From contig NZ_JAHSPF010000005.1 in the NCBI RefSeq assembly GCF_019132875.1, positions 349,799 through 413,798 on the forward strand: a DNA stretch of 64,000 bases, given 5' to 3'. The notes beneath the pieces were generated by a model. It was given only the letters and a program-made list of their open reading frames with translations. It was not told the origin of the DNA and made no database searches. Within the stretch, counting starts at the first letter, position 1. Each line of letters opens with the position of its first letter. This DNA is from Erwinia phyllosphaerae (GTDB lineage: Bacteria > Pseudomonadota > Gammaproteobacteria > Enterobacterales > Enterobacteriaceae). A program made the translations under genes and the position numbers. Below, piece by piece: positions 47,299-58,027 of this stretch.

Positions 47299-47732
47299 CG
47301 GCACAGCAGGGAAGCGGGGCGTTGATGATGGTTATCCTGCTGTTGCTGATGTCGGCGGCGCTGCTACAGGCTACGCGTCGTCAGATGGAGCAGTCGCTAA
47401 GCCTGGTCGTCGACGAAGGGGTTTATCTGCAGCAAACCAGCCTGGCCGTTTCCGCGCTACGCTGGGGCGAAACCGAGCATTGGCCGTCCGTGCAGCGATG
47501 GTCTTGCCGTACGGCAAATCAGTCGGCCTGGCGTGCCTGCTTTATTGTGTTGAAAACAGGTGAGGCGCTGCTGCGTGGCGACAGCGGAAGCGGAACCCTG
47601 ACTATTTACCGATGGGTAAAACGCAATGATGAAAATAGTGCGATATCTGCCTTACCGCATGGCTGGCTCGACTATTGCCCGCTGGCCAGTGAAGAAAGCT
47701 GCCTGCCGGAAGGTCAGGCAGCAGGGCTTTAG
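47295..47732 (+). CDS. ygdB: YgdB, DUF2509 minor pseudopilin-like protein
   Basis: The 145-residue protein starts at GTG 47295, eight bases after GGAG. Its N terminus QQGSGALMMVILLLLMSAALL resembles a short prepilin leader and helix, but lacks the usual Glu5, as in GspK-like tip pseudopilins. It belongs to the ppd cluster by position and overlaps ppdB by four bases and ppdC by 44. Confidence 0.82.
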   Translation: MTAQQGSGALMMVILLLLMSAALLQATRRQMEQSLSLVVDEGVYLQQTSLAVSALRWGETEHWPSVQRWSCRTANQSAWRACFIVLKTGEALLRGDSGSGTLTIYRWVKRNDENSAISALPHGWLDYCPLASEESCLPEGQAAGL

Positions 47733-48018
47733 CCTGCCGGAAACGCTGATCGCGCTATTGCTGTTCAGTATCAGCTCGCTGGCGCTAACGCAGTATCAGC
47801 TGGCGCTGGGCAAGGCTTTTCAGCTACAGGCGCAGCAGCGGGAAGCAGTCAGGCTTGCCTGGCAACGGTTTGAGGGCTACGAAGCGCCAGGCTGGCGGAC
47901 TACGCTGGAACAGCAAACGTTGATGGGCAGTTGCACATTATTTACGGCGCAGGCTATTAGCCCGGCCGGCGCTCGGGCCAGGCTATCGCAATTGCGTTGC
48001 GATAACGCCGAGCGGTGA
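47689..48018 (+). CDS. ppdC: Prepilin-like minor pseudopilin PpdC
   Basis: The product has the type IV leader RQQGFSLPETLIALLLFSIS, cleaved before Phe with Glu at +5. I choose GTG 47689 (109 residues, MKKAACRKVRQQGFSLPE) because the leader and length then fit E. coli PpdC (107). An ATG at 47626 would give 130 residues and a 107-bp overlap with ygdB, and has no better ribosome site. The start remains uncertain. It is the last gene of the ppd cluster, 75 bp before recC. Confidence 0.8.
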   Translation: MKKAACRKVRQQGFSLPETLIALLLFSISSLALTQYQLALGKAFQLQAQQREAVRLAWQRFEGYEAPGWRTTLEQQTLMGSCTLFTAQAISPAGARARLSQLRCDNAER

Positions 48019-48093
48019 AAGAGGATCGCATTTGCAACCGTCGCCGGACGGGGTAGAGTGTGCACGCAAAGCAATACCGGATCAGGAGCAGGC

Positions 48094-51000
48094 ATGTTTA
48101 CCGTTTATCACTCAAATCAGCTGGACCTGCTGAAAACGCTGGCGGCGTTTCATATCGAAAACCAGCCGCTGCGCGATCCCTTTCAGTCAGAAGTGGTACT
48201 GGTACAGAGTCCGGGCATGGCGCAGTGGCTACAAATGTCGCTGGCCAGCCAGTTCGGCATTGCCGCCAACATCGCTTTTCCGCTGCCTGCTTCTTTTATC
48301 TGGGATATGTTTATCCGCGTGCTGCCGGGCATTCCAAAAGAGAGCGCGTTTAACAAATCCAGTATGAGCTGGAAGCTGATGACGCTGCTGCCGAAAATGC
48401 TGCCGCGCCCGGAATTTGCCATGCTCAGCCACTATCTCTCCGACGACGAAGACCAGCGCAAGCTGTTTCAGCTTGCCTCACGCGTGGCCGATCTGTATGA
48501 CCAGTATCTGGTGTACCGTTCTGAATGGCTTAACAGCTGGGAAAGAGGTCAGCACATTGATGGCCTGGGCGAAGCGCAGCTGTGGCAGGCACCGCTGTGG
48601 GCGGAGCTGGTGGCCTACAACCGTGAACTGGGCCAGTCGGAATGGCACCGCGCCAATCTTTATGCACGCTTTATTTCCACGCTGGAAAATAGCGCGACCC
48701 GACCGCCTGGCCTGCCGGATCGCGTGTTTATCTGTGGCATTTCCGCGCTACCGCCGGTTTATCTACAGGCTTTACAGGCGCTGGGCAAGCATATCGATGT
48801 TCATCTGCTGTTCACCAACCCTTGCCGCCATTACTGGGGTGATATTCAGGACTACGCTTTTTTAGCTAAGCTGCAAAGCCGCCGCAGAGAACACTTTAAA
48901 GAGCAGCGACAAAGCACGCTGTTTCGCCAGGAAGATGCATCCAGCCTGTTTAACGAAGCGGGCGAACAGCAGCTGAGCAACCCGCTGCTGGCTTCCTGGG
49001 GCAAGCTCGGGCGCGACAACCTGTTTTTGCTGGCGCAGATGGAGTGCCGCGAAATCGACGCCTTTGTCGATATTGAGCCGGTTACGCTATTGCAAACGCT
49101 CCAGTACGATCTGCTGGAGCTGGAAGACAATGCGGTTATCGGGCTGAAACGCGAAGAGTGGGAAAACAGCCTGCGCAAGCGCGTGCTGGATCCTGCCGAC
49201 CAGTCGTTAACCGTGCATCTTTGCCACAGTCCGCAGCGTGAAGTTGAGGTTTTACAGGATCGCCTGCTGGAGCTTATGGCTAACGATCCGCAGCTTTCGC
49301 CACGGGATATCATCGTGATGGTGGCGGATATCGACGCCTATACGCCTTTTATCCAGGCCGTGTTTGGTAACGCGCCAGGCGACCGCTATCTGCCGTTCGC
49401 CATTTCCGACCGTCGCGCCAGCCAGGCGCATCCCGCTTTGCAGGCGTTTATTTCGCTGCTGAGCCTGCCCGACAGCCGTTTTACGTCCGAAAGCGTTCTG
49501 GCGCTGCTGGAAGTTCCGGCGCTGGCCAACCGCTTTGCTATAGATGAAGAGGGACTGCGGCGTCTGCGCCACTGGGTGGGCGAGTGCGGCATCCGCTGGG
49601 GGCTGGACGACGATACGGTTCGCGAGCTGGATCTGCCGCCAACCGGACAGCACACCTGGCAGTTCGGTCTGACGAGGATGCTGCTGGGCTATGCGATGCA
49701 CAGCGATATCGGGCACTGGCAGGGCGTACTGCCTTATGACGAATCCAGTGGCCTGATTGCTGAACTGGTAGGGCATCTGGCAGAACTGTTGATGCAGCTG
49801 CGCCGCTGGCGCGAGCGGCTAGGCACCGCCAGAGAGCTGGAAAGCTGGCTACCGCTGTGCCGGGAGCTGCTGGATGACTTTTTCGCCGGGGATGCCGATG
49901 CCGAAGCGGCGCTGGCGCTGATTGAAGAGCAGTGGCGAGCCGCTATCAGCTACGGTATTCAGGCGGAGTATCAGCAGGCTATCCCGCTGTCGCTGCTGCG
50001 CGACGAGCTGCGCGCCAGGCTGGATCAGGAGCGTATCAGCCAGCGCTTTCTGGCCGGACCCGTTAACTTCTGTACGCTGATGCCGATGCGCTCCATCCCC
50101 TTTAAGGTGGTATGCCTGCTGGGCATGAACGACGGCGTTTACCCGCGCACGCTGCCGCCACCGGGATTTGACCTGATGAGCCAGCAGCCGAAAAAAGGCG
50201 ACCGTAGCCGCCGCGATGACGATCGCTACCTGTTTCTGGAAGCGATCAACTCAGCGCAGCAGCAGCTCTATATCAGCTATATCGGCCGGACCATACAGGA
50301 CAACTCGGAACGTTTTCCCTCCGTGCTGGTCAGCGAACTGATGGAATATATCAGCCAGAGCTTTTGCCTGCCGGAAGACAGGGAAAAAGACGTGGACAGC
50401 AGCGCGGCGGCGGTTATCGCCCATCTGCATCATTTGCACAGCCGCATGCCGTTTGCCGCCGAAAACTTCCAGCCGCAGGCCCGCTATCAAAGCTATGCGG
50501 CGGAGTGGCTACCGGCGGCTAAGGCCAGCGGCGTACCGCATCCACCCTTTATGCAGGCGCTGCCGGAACTGACGATTGAGGAGCTCAATTTCGATCGGCT
50601 GCTGCAGTTCTGGCGTCATCCGGTGCGCGCTTTTTTCAGCCAGCGACTGGGCGTCAGCTTCAGCGCGGAAGATACCGAATTGCCGGATGCCGAACCCTTT
50701 ACGCTGGACAACCTCAGCCGCTATCAGCTTAATACCCAGCTGCTGAACGCCCTGATTGAAGGCGAGTCGGGCGAACCGCTGTTCGACAGGCATCGCGCAG
50801 CGGGAAATCTGCCGTATGGCGCATGGGGCGAGCTCTTCTGGCAGGATCAGCTGGCGGATATGAGCGAGCTGGCTGGCATAGTGCGCGAGCAGCGTCAGGC
50901 ATCCGGGAGTCAGGAAATCAATATCCAGGCTGGCGGCCTGCAGCTTAACGGCTGGCTGCCCGCCGTGCAGGACGATGGCCTGCTGCGCTGGCGGCCCGGC

Positions 51001-51462
51001 CACCTTAACTTTACCGACGGGCTTTCGCTGTGGCTGGAGCACCTGGTTTACTGCGTACAGGGTGGTAGCGGTACCAGCCGCATGTATGGTCGTAAAGAGA
51101 GCCGCTGGCAGTTTCCTCCGCTTTCGGCCCCTGACGCCAGCGCCTGGCTTGAACGCTATATCAGCGGTTATAAAGAGGGCATGCGCTCGCCTTTGCTCTT
51201 GCTGCCCAAAACTGGCGGCGCGTGGCTGGAGGCCAGCTATGACGAGAAGACGGCGGCGCTCTCTTACGACGAGGCGACGCAGATAAAAGCGCGCAATAAG
51301 CTGTTGCAGGCGTGGCAGGGAAACATGCAGATAGAAGGTGAGGGCAGCGATCCTTATCTGGCGAGGCTGTTTCGCACGCTGGACGATACCACGCTACAAC
51401 AGATCATCTACAACGCCGAAGTCTGGCTGCTGCCGCTGTTGCGGATGAATGACATTAACTGA
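48094..51462 (+). CDS. recC: RecC subunit of exonuclease V
   Basis: RecC recognises Chi sites and holds RecB and RecD in the RecBCD helicase-nuclease. The 1122-residue product (E. coli RecC has 1122) has a degenerate helicase fold without a Walker A motif and family segments such as NIAFPLPASFIWDMFIRVLP, PFKVVCLLGMNDGVYPR and RRDDDRYLFLEAINSAQQQL. ATG 48094 follows AGGAGCA and is preferred over an in-frame start at 48058. A terminator follows before ptrA. Confidence 0.96.
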   Translation: MFTVYHSNQLDLLKTLAAFHIENQPLRDPFQSEVVLVQSPGMAQWLQMSLASQFGIAANIAFPLPASFIWDMFIRVLPGIPKESAFNKSSMSWKLMTLLPKMLPRPEFAMLSHYLSDDEDQRKLFQLASRVADLYDQYLVYRSEWLNSWERGQHIDGLGEAQLWQAPLWAELVAYNRELGQSEWHRANLYARFISTLENSATRPPGLPDRVFICGISALPPVYLQALQALGKHIDVHLLFTNPCRHYWGDIQDYAFLAKLQSRRREHFKEQRQSTLFRQEDASSLFNEAGEQQLSNPLLASWGKLGRDNLFLLAQMECREIDAFVDIEPVTLLQTLQYDLLELEDNAVIGLKREEWENSLRKRVLDPADQSLTVHLCHSPQREVEVLQDRLLELMANDPQLSPRDIIVMVADIDAYTPFIQAVFGNAPGDRYLPFAISDRRASQAHPALQAFISLLSLPDSRFTSESVLALLEVPALANRFAIDEEGLRRLRHWVGECGIRWGLDDDTVRELDLPPTGQHTWQFGLTRMLLGYAMHSDIGHWQGVLPYDESSGLIAELVGHLAELLMQLRRWRERLGTARELESWLPLCRELLDDFFAGDADAEAALALIEEQWRAAISYGIQAEYQQAIPLSLLRDELRARLDQERISQRFLAGPVNFCTLMPMRSIPFKVVCLLGMNDGVYPRTLPPPGFDLMSQQPKKGDRSRRDDDRYLFLEAINSAQQQLYISYIGRTIQDNSERFPSVLVSELMEYISQSFCLPEDREKDVDSSAAAVIAHLHHLHSRMPFAAENFQPQARYQSYAAEWLPAAKASGVPHPPFMQALPELTIEELNFDRLLQFWRHPVRAFFSQRLGVSFSAEDTELPDAEPFTLDNLSRYQLNTQLLNALIEGESGEPLFDRHRAAGNLPYGAWGELFWQDQLADMSELAGIVREQRQASGSQEINIQAGGLQLNGWLPAVQDDGLLRWRPGHLNFTDGLSLWLEHLVYCVQGGSGTSRMYGRKESRWQFPPLSAPDASAWLERYISGYKEGMRSPLLLLPKTGGAWLEASYDEKTAALSYDEATQIKARNKLLQAWQGNMQIEGEGSDPYLARLFRTLDDTTLQQIIYNAEVWLLPLLRMNDIN

Positions 51463-51509
51463 GACATCCTGTAGTGTTACTTTATAACCAACTTTGGCTA
51501 TTTTTCTGT

Positions 51510-51536
51510 CCGCTGATGCCCGTCAGCGGAATTTTT
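51510..51536 (+). terminator. Terminator after recC
   Basis: CCGCTGA (51510-51516), loop TGCCCG, TCAGCGG (51523-51529), then AATTTTT. Confidence 0.82.
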
Positions 51537-51608
51537 AGGGTAAACAGTTTACCTGTCGCCGTCTTAAGCCGCGCGACAGCAAGAACGTTAGCTTGTCGAG
51601 GAGTTTGA

Positions 51609-54494
51609 ATGCGTCGTTATGCAGTCTGCTTTACCACCCTGTTTCTGCTTTTTACCTTCTGGAGCCCGCTGTCGCAGGCGCAATCAGGCTGGCAGGCCGT
51701 TCCTGAAGCGATCCGTAAAAGTGAAAAAGATCCGCGTCAGTATCAGGCGATCAGGCTGGATAACGGCATGACGGTACTGCTGGTTTCCGATCCGCAGGCG
51801 ACCAAATCTCTTTCGGCGCTCACCTTGCCGGTCGGCTCGCTGGAAAGCCCACGCAACCAGCAGGGGCTGGCACACTATCTGGAGCATATGCTGCTGATGG
51901 GATCAAAGCGTTATCCGCAGCCGGATAACCTGGCCGAATTTCTGAAAAAGCATGGCGGCAGCCACAATGCCAGCACCGCATCCTACCGCACGGCTTTTTA
52001 TCTGGAAGTGGAAAACGACGCGCTGGAACCGGCGGTAGACCGGCTGGCCGACGCCATTGCCGAGCCGCTGCTTGACCCCGTTAATGCCGATCGCGAGCGC
52101 CATGCGGTCAACGCCGAGCTGACTATGGCGCGCTCCCGTGATGGCCTGCGTATGGCGCAGGTTGGTGCGGAGACGCTTAATCCGGCGCACCCGGCTTCCC
52201 TGTTCGCTGGCGGGAATTTAGAAACGCTGAAAGACAAGCCGGACAGCAAGCTGCACGACGCGCTAACGGCGTTTTACCATCGCTACTACTCCGCCAACCT
52301 GATGAAAGCGGTGATTTACAGCAACAAGCCGCTGAGCGAACTGCAAAAAATTGCCGTGGAAACCTTTGGCCGGGTGGAAAACCACAACGCGACGGTGCCC
52401 GCCATTACCGTACCGGTGGTCACTGACCAGCAAAAAGGTATCATTATTCACTACGTGCCCGCGCAGCCGCGCAAGCAGGTAAGAATTGAATTCCGTATCG
52501 ACAACAACAGCGACAAATTCCGCAGCAAGACCGATACGCTGGTGGCTTATCTGCTTGGCAACCGCAGTAAAAATACGCTTTCCGACTGGCTACAAAGCAA
52601 CGGCCTGGCCGATTCGATCGATGCCGGTGCCGATCCGGTTATTGACCGCAACGGCGGGATTTTCTCTATTTCTATCTCGCTGACCGACAAAGGCCAGGCG
52701 AATCGCGACGAAGTGATTGCCGCCGTGTTTAGCTATCTTAACAAGCTGCGCAGCGAAGGCATCGACAAGCGCTATTTTGATGAGGTGGCGCACGTGCTGG
52801 ATCTGGATTTCCGCTATCCCTCAATCACGCGCGATATGGACTACATCGAATGGCTGGTGGATACCATGCTGCGCGTGCCGGTCGCCGATACGCTGGTAGC
52901 GCCTTATATTGCCGACCAGTACGATCCGCAGGCTATCAAGGCGCGGCTGGACGGCATGACGCCTGAAAACGCCCGTATCTGGTTTATCAGCCCAACGGAA
53001 CCACACAACAAAGTCGCTTACTTTGTCGATGCGCCTTACCAGGTTGACCACATTACGCCGCAGCGTTTTGCGCAGTGGCAGGCAGAAAGTGCGAAAATCT
53101 CGCTGTCGCTGCCCGTACTAAATCCTTATATTCCTGATGATTTTTCGCTGATTAAAGGGGCAAAGCAGTATGACCGTCCGCAGGCGCTGATTAACCAGCC
53201 GGACCTGCGAGCGTTTTATATGCCGAGCCGCTTTTACGCGGACGATCCTAAGGCCAACATCACGCTGGCGCTGCGCAACAAAAATGCCATGAGCACGGCC
53301 AAAAACCAGGTGTTGTTCGGCATGAACGACTATCTGGCGGGCCAGGCGCTGGATGAGCTGAATTCGCAGGCTTCCGTCGGCGGTATCAGCTTCTCTACCA
53401 GCGAAAATGACGGCGTGACCTTTAACGCCAGCGGCTTTACCCAGCACCTGCCGGAACTTATGCAGGCGCTGCTGAAAGAGTACGTTAGCTATCAGCCTAC
53501 GCAGCAGCAGCTGGATCAGGCGAAATCCTGGTACCTTGAACGCCTGGATGCGGCGGAAAAGGGCAAGGCGTTTGAGCTGGCAATTCAGCCTGCGCAGATG
53601 CTGTCGCAACTGCCCTATACCCAACGCAGCGAGCGCCGCAAGCTGGTGGCCGGCATTACGCTGGAAGATTTAAAAGCCTACCGCGAGATGCTGCTGAAAA
53701 ACGCCACGCCAGAACTGCTGGTAGTCGGCAATATGACGCCGGAAAGCGTGAAGACGCTGGCCGCCTCGCTGAAAAAACAGCTGAACTGCGAAGGCCAGAG
53801 CGAGTGGCGCAGCCAGTATTTGCAGATTGATAAGCCAACCAACGCCAATCTGCAACAGGCCGGCAGCAGCACGGATTCTGCGCTGGCCGCGCTCTATGTG
53901 CCGCTGGGCTATGCCGAACACGACAGCATCGCCAGCAGCGCCATGCTCAGCCAGATCGTGCAGCCGTGGTTCTATAACCAGCTGCGCACCGAAGAACAGC
54001 TGGGCTATGCGGTCTTCGCTTTCCAGATGCCGGTTGGGCGTCAGTGGGGTATCGGCTTCCTGTTGCAGAGCAACGTTAAGCAGCCCGCTTATTTGCTGAA
54101 GCGTTTCCAGGCCTTCTATCCGACGGCGGAAAAGCGCCTGCGCGAGATAAGCAAAGAGGATTTCGCGCAGTATCAGACGGCGATGATCAACGAACTGAAG
54201 CAGCGTCCGCAGACCCTGGATGAGGAGGCGGGCCGCTACAGCAAGGATTTCAACCGTGAAAACTACAGCTTTGATACCCGTGAAAAAGTGATTGCCAGCA
54301 TCCAGGCGCTGACGCCCGAAAAGCTGGCGACCTTTTTCCACGACGCGGTCATCAAGCCGCAGGGACTGACGCTGCTGTCGCAGATTTCCGGTAGTCAGCA
54401 CGATAAGGCGGACTATGCCGCGCCTGAAGGCTTTAAAACCTGGCAGGAAGTGGCCAGGTTACAGCAATCTTTCCCGGTAAAAAGCGATAAATGA
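51609..54494 (+). CDS. ptrA: Protease III (pitrilysin), periplasmic M16 metallopeptidase
   Basis: The 961-residue precursor has a Sec signal (RRYAVCFTTLFLLFTFWSP, cut near AQA/Q) and the inverted zinc motif HxxEH: H89-Y-L-E92-H93, with the downstream Glu in AVNAEL. It degrades small proteins such as insulin in the periplasm. It is embedded between recC and recB in Enterobacterales, and its last four bases overlap recB, though no functional link to recombination is known. Confidence 0.96.
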   Translation: MRRYAVCFTTLFLLFTFWSPLSQAQSGWQAVPEAIRKSEKDPRQYQAIRLDNGMTVLLVSDPQATKSLSALTLPVGSLESPRNQQGLAHYLEHMLLMGSKRYPQPDNLAEFLKKHGGSHNASTASYRTAFYLEVENDALEPAVDRLADAIAEPLLDPVNADRERHAVNAELTMARSRDGLRMAQVGAETLNPAHPASLFAGGNLETLKDKPDSKLHDALTAFYHRYYSANLMKAVIYSNKPLSELQKIAVETFGRVENHNATVPAITVPVVTDQQKGIIIHYVPAQPRKQVRIEFRIDNNSDKFRSKTDTLVAYLLGNRSKNTLSDWLQSNGLADSIDAGADPVIDRNGGIFSISISLTDKGQANRDEVIAAVFSYLNKLRSEGIDKRYFDEVAHVLDLDFRYPSITRDMDYIEWLVDTMLRVPVADTLVAPYIADQYDPQAIKARLDGMTPENARIWFISPTEPHNKVAYFVDAPYQVDHITPQRFAQWQAESAKISLSLPVLNPYIPDDFSLIKGAKQYDRPQALINQPDLRAFYMPSRFYADDPKANITLALRNKNAMSTAKNQVLFGMNDYLAGQALDELNSQASVGGISFSTSENDGVTFNASGFTQHLPELMQALLKEYVSYQPTQQQLDQAKSWYLERLDAAEKGKAFELAIQPAQMLSQLPYTQRSERRKLVAGITLEDLKAYREMLLKNATPELLVVGNMTPESVKTLAASLKKQLNCEGQSEWRSQYLQIDKPTNANLQQAGSSTDSALAALYVPLGYAEHDSIASSAMLSQIVQPWFYNQLRTEEQLGYAVFAFQMPVGRQWGIGFLLQSNVKQPAYLLKRFQAFYPTAEKRLREISKEDFAQYQTAMINELKQRPQTLDEEAGRYSKDFNRENYSFDTREKVIASIQALTPEKLATFFHDAVIKPQGLTLLSQISGSQHDKADYAAPEGFKTWQEVARLQQSFPVKSDK

Positions 54495-57400
54495 AGGTTC
54501 AGCGTCTCGACCCTTTAACGCTGCCGTTGCAGGGGGAAAGGCTGATAGAAGCCTCGGCGGGTACGGGGAAAACCTTTACCATCGGGCTGCTTTACCTGCG
54601 GCTACTGTTAGGCCTGGGCAAAGAGGCCGCGTTTGCGCGGCCGTTGTCCGTTGAAGAAATTCTGGTTGTAACCTTTACGGAAGCCGCCACGGCGGAACTG
54701 CGCGGTCGTATCCGTGAAAACATCCATAAGCTACGGATTGCCTGCGTGCGCGGTCATACTTCCGACGGCGTGCTGGCGCAGCTGCTGGCGGAAATAGATG
54801 ACTTGCCGCAGGCTGCCGCACAGCTGCTGGCGGCGGAAAGGCAGATGGATGACGCGGGGATCTTTACCATTCACGGTTTTTGCCAGCGCATGCTCAATAT
54901 GAACGCTTTCGAATCAGGCATGCTGTTTGAGCAAAAGCTGATTGAGGATGAGTTCCCGCTACGCCGCCAGGCTGCCGCCGATTTCTGGCGACGCTACTGC
55001 TATCCGCTGCCGCTGCCGATAGCCAGAGTGATGACCCAAATGTGGCAGGGACCGGAGCAGCTGCTGGCAACGCTATCGCCCTGGCTGAACGGTGAAGCGC
55101 CGCAGCTGAAGTATCCGCTCGACATGCAGGAAACCTTTGCCGAGCGCCACAACAAAATTATCGCGCAGATTGACCAGCTAAAAGCCGCGTGGCGGGCGGC
55201 CGATAATCTGCACGATCTGATCTCGCAGTCGGGCGTCGACAAGCGCAGCTACAGCAGCAAGCACTTACCTAACTGGCTGGATAAGCTGAACGAATGGGCG
55301 ATGGCGGAAACGCTGGATTACCTTTTCCCGAAGGAGCTGGAGCGCTTTGGCCAGCGTGTGCTGCATGAAAAAACCAAAAAAGGCGAAGCGCCGCAGCACA
55401 GCCTGTTTACGGAAATCGACCGTTTTCTGGCGGAGCCGCTCTCTCTGCGCGATTTGGTGATTGCCACCGCGCTACAGGAAATTCGTGACGCTACGCAGAA
55501 AGAGAAACGCATCAACGCGCTGTTGGGCTTTGACGATCTGCTGGGCAGGCTCGATCATGCGTTGCAACAGCCCGGCGGCGAAGCGCTGGCGCAGGCAATC
55601 CGCAACCGCTATCCGGTGGCGCTAATCGATGAGTTTCAGGATACCGACCCGCAGCAGTACCGGATTTTCCGCGCGCTTTACGGCCAGCAGCCCGACAACG
55701 CGCTGCTGCTGATTGGCGATCCCAAACAGGCTATTTACGCTTTTCGCGGTGCGGATATTTTCACCTATATGAAAGCGCGTAGCGAAGTCAGTGCGCACTA
55801 CACGCTGGAAACTAACTGGCGCTCTTCGCCATGGATGGTAAACGGCGTTAACCAACTCTTTTCCCGCGTGCAGAATCCTTTTCTGTTCAGCGAGATCCCT
55901 TTTCTTACCGTTGAGCCTGCCGCGCCCAATGCCGCGCTGCGGTTTACGATTGCGGGCAAACCACAGCCCGCGCTGCGCTTCTGGCTACAGCCAGGCGAAG
56001 GGGTTGGCGTGGCGGAATATCAGCAGTTTATGGCCCGGCAGTGTGCGGCGGATATCTGTCGCTGGCTGAGCGCCGGGCAACAGGGCGCTGCGCTGATTGG
56101 CAAGGGCGAAGATTTACGTCCCGTGCAGGCGTCCGATATCACCGTGCTGGTACGTAGCCGCAACGAGGCGGCGATCGTCCGCGAGGCGCTCAACGGCCTG
56201 AATATTCCCTCCGTTTATCTCTCTAACCGCGACAGCGTCTTTGCAACTCAGGAAGCGCGGGAGATGCTGTGGCTGCTGCAGGCGGTGCTGGCACCGGAGC
56301 AGGAGCGTATTCTGCGTAGCGCGCTGGCCACCAGTATTTTTGGGCTGGACGCGCCAGGCCTGCAGGCGCTAAGCGAAGATGAACGCAAATGGGATGCGCT
56401 GGTTGATGAGTTTGACCGCTATCGCCAGCGCTGGCTGAAGCGCGGCGTCCTGCCGATGCTGCGCGAGCTGATGGTGAACCGGCAGATTGCAGAAAACCTG
56501 CTGGCTTCAGAAAGCGGCGAGCGCCGCCTTACCGATTTGCTCCATCTGGGCGAGCTGTTGCAGGAGGCTTCTGCCGCGCTCGACAGTGAACACGCGCTGG
56601 TTCGCTGGCTGGCGCAGGAGGTGGCGCAGCCTAACGGCCAGTCCGCCAGCCAGCAGCTGCGGCTGGAAAGCGATCGCCATCTGGTACAAATCGTCACTAT
56701 CCATAAATCGAAAGGGCTACAGTATCCGCTGGTCTGGCTGCCGTTTATCGCCAACTATCGCGAGGCGGCGACGGGCATCTATCACGACAGGGAAAGCTAC
56801 CAGGCGCTGCTGGATCTGCGCGACGATGCACAAAGTATTGAGCTGGCCGAAGAGGAGCGTCTTGCGGAAGATTTACGCCTGCTGTATGTGGCGTTAACGC
56901 GATCGGTCTATCACTGTAGCGTAGGCATCGCCCCGCTGATCAAAGGCAACCGTAAAAAAGAAGGCAGTAGCGATCTGCATCGCAGTGCGGCTGGCTGGCT
57001 GTTGCAGCAGGGCGAACCGGCCGATGCCGCAGGCCTGCGCGAGCAGATGCTTGCGCTACAAAATGACGCGGTGGAAACGGTGCTGGCGGAGACGCCAGAA
57101 AGCGCGCCCTGGCAGCCGGAGCGGCACATTGCGGAGTCGCTTAGCAGTAAAGCCCTCTCGCGCCAGCTGCGGGACGAATGGCGGGTAACCAGCTATTCTG
57201 GCCTGCAGCAGCATGGGCCGTCCATGACGTTAGATCTGCTGCCGCGCCTGGACGTGGATGCGGCTGGCGAAGCGCAGGGCCAGCAGGCCGGACAGCTGAC
57301 GCCGCACGCTTTTCCCCGTGGCGCTGCGCCAGGCACTTTTTTGCACGGTCTGTTTGAAAATCTCGACTTCACCCAGCCGATTGATGAAACCTGGCTCAGC

Positions 57401-58027
57401 GAGCAGCTGGCCGGGCAGGGCCTGAGCGAGGCATGGCTGCCGGTAATGAAACAGTGGCTGGAAAATGTGTTAGCCACGCCGCTCAATGAAACCGGCGTCA
57501 GTTTAAATCAGCTGCCGACAGAAAGCCGCCAGGTCGAGCTACAGTTCTATCTGCCTGTTCAGCAAATGCTCAGCGCGGAAAAGCTGGACAGGCTGGCACA
57601 TCACTACGATCCGCTCTCCGCTGGCTGTCCTGCGCTTAACTTCCAGCAGGTGCAGGGAATGCTGAAGGGCTTTATCGATCTGGTGTTTCGCTGGCAGGGC
57701 AAATATTATCTGCTGGATTACAAATCCAACTGGCTGGGCGAATCCGGCGAGCACTACACGCCAGAAGCGATGGCGGAAGCGATGCGCGCGCACCGCTACG
57801 ATCTGCAATATCAGCTTTATACGCTGGCGCTGCACCGTTATCTGCGCCATCGACTGGCTGACTACGACTATCAGGAACATTTTGGCGGCGTTATCTATCT
57901 GTTTCTGCGTGGCGTGGAAGGCACAGCAAGTGAAAACGGCATCTTCCGTACCTGTCCCGATGCGGCTTTTGTCCGCTCGCTCGACGCCCTGTTTGCCGGA
58001 GAGTTTCAGGAGGAACTATGGCCATAG
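54491..58027 (+). CDS. recB: RecB subunit of exonuclease V (helicase-nuclease)
   Basis: RecB is the 3'-5' helicase and the only nuclease of RecBCD, and loads RecA after Chi. The 1178-residue product has Walker A ASAGTGKT (21-28), the UvrD-type motif [12 protein letters not shown], motif VI region LYVALTRSV, and the C-terminal nuclease motif LLDYKSN (Asp1076 and Lys1078, matching the essential E. coli Asp1080 and Lys1082). It overlaps ptrA by four bases and recD by ten. Confidence 0.96.
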   Translation: MKVQRLDPLTLPLQGERLIEASAGTGKTFTIGLLYLRLLLGLGKEAAFARPLSVEEILVVTFTEAATAELRGRIRENIHKLRIACVRGHTSDGVLAQLLAEIDDLPQAAAQLLAAERQMDDAGIFTIHGFCQRMLNMNAFESGMLFEQKLIEDEFPLRRQAAADFWRRYCYPLPLPIARVMTQMWQGPEQLLATLSPWLNGEAPQLKYPLDMQETFAERHNKIIAQIDQLKAAWRAADNLHDLISQSGVDKRSYSSKHLPNWLDKLNEWAMAETLDYLFPKELERFGQRVLHEKTKKGEAPQHSLFTEIDRFLAEPLSLRDLVIATALQEIRDATQKEKRINALLGFDDLLGRLDHALQQPGGEALAQAIRNRYPVALIDEFQDTDPQQYRIFRALYGQQPDNALLLIGDPKQAIYAFRGADIFTYMKARSEVSAHYTLETNWRSSPWMVNGVNQLFSRVQNPFLFSEIPFLTVEPAAPNAALRFTIAGKPQPALRFWLQPGEGVGVAEYQQFMARQCAADICRWLSAGQQGAALIGKGEDLRPVQASDITVLVRSRNEAAIVREALNGLNIPSVYLSNRDSVFATQEAREMLWLLQAVLAPEQERILRSALATSIFGLDAPGLQALSEDERKWDALVDEFDRYRQRWLKRGVLPMLRELMVNRQIAENLLASESGERRLTDLLHLGELLQEASAALDSEHALVRWLAQEVAQPNGQSASQQLRLESDRHLVQIVTIHKSKGLQYPLVWLPFIANYREAATGIYHDRESYQALLDLRDDAQSIELAEEERLAEDLRLLYVALTRSVYHCSVGIAPLIKGNRKKEGSSDLHRSAAGWLLQQGEPADAAGLREQMLALQNDAVETVLAETPESAPWQPERHIAESLSSKALSRQLRDEWRVTSYSGLQQHGPSMTLDLLPRLDVDAAGEAQGQQAGQLTPHAFPRGAAPGTFLHGLFENLDFTQPIDETWLSEQLAGQGLSEAWLPVMKQWLENVLATPLNETGVSLNQLPTESRQVELQFYLPVQQMLSAEKLDRLAHHYDPLSAGCPALNFQQVQGMLKGFIDLVFRWQGKYYLLDYKSNWLGESGEHYTPEAMAEAMRAHRYDLQYQLYTLALHRYLRHRLADYDYQEHFGGVIYLFLRGVEGTASENGIFRTCPDAAFVRSLDALFAGEFQEELWP

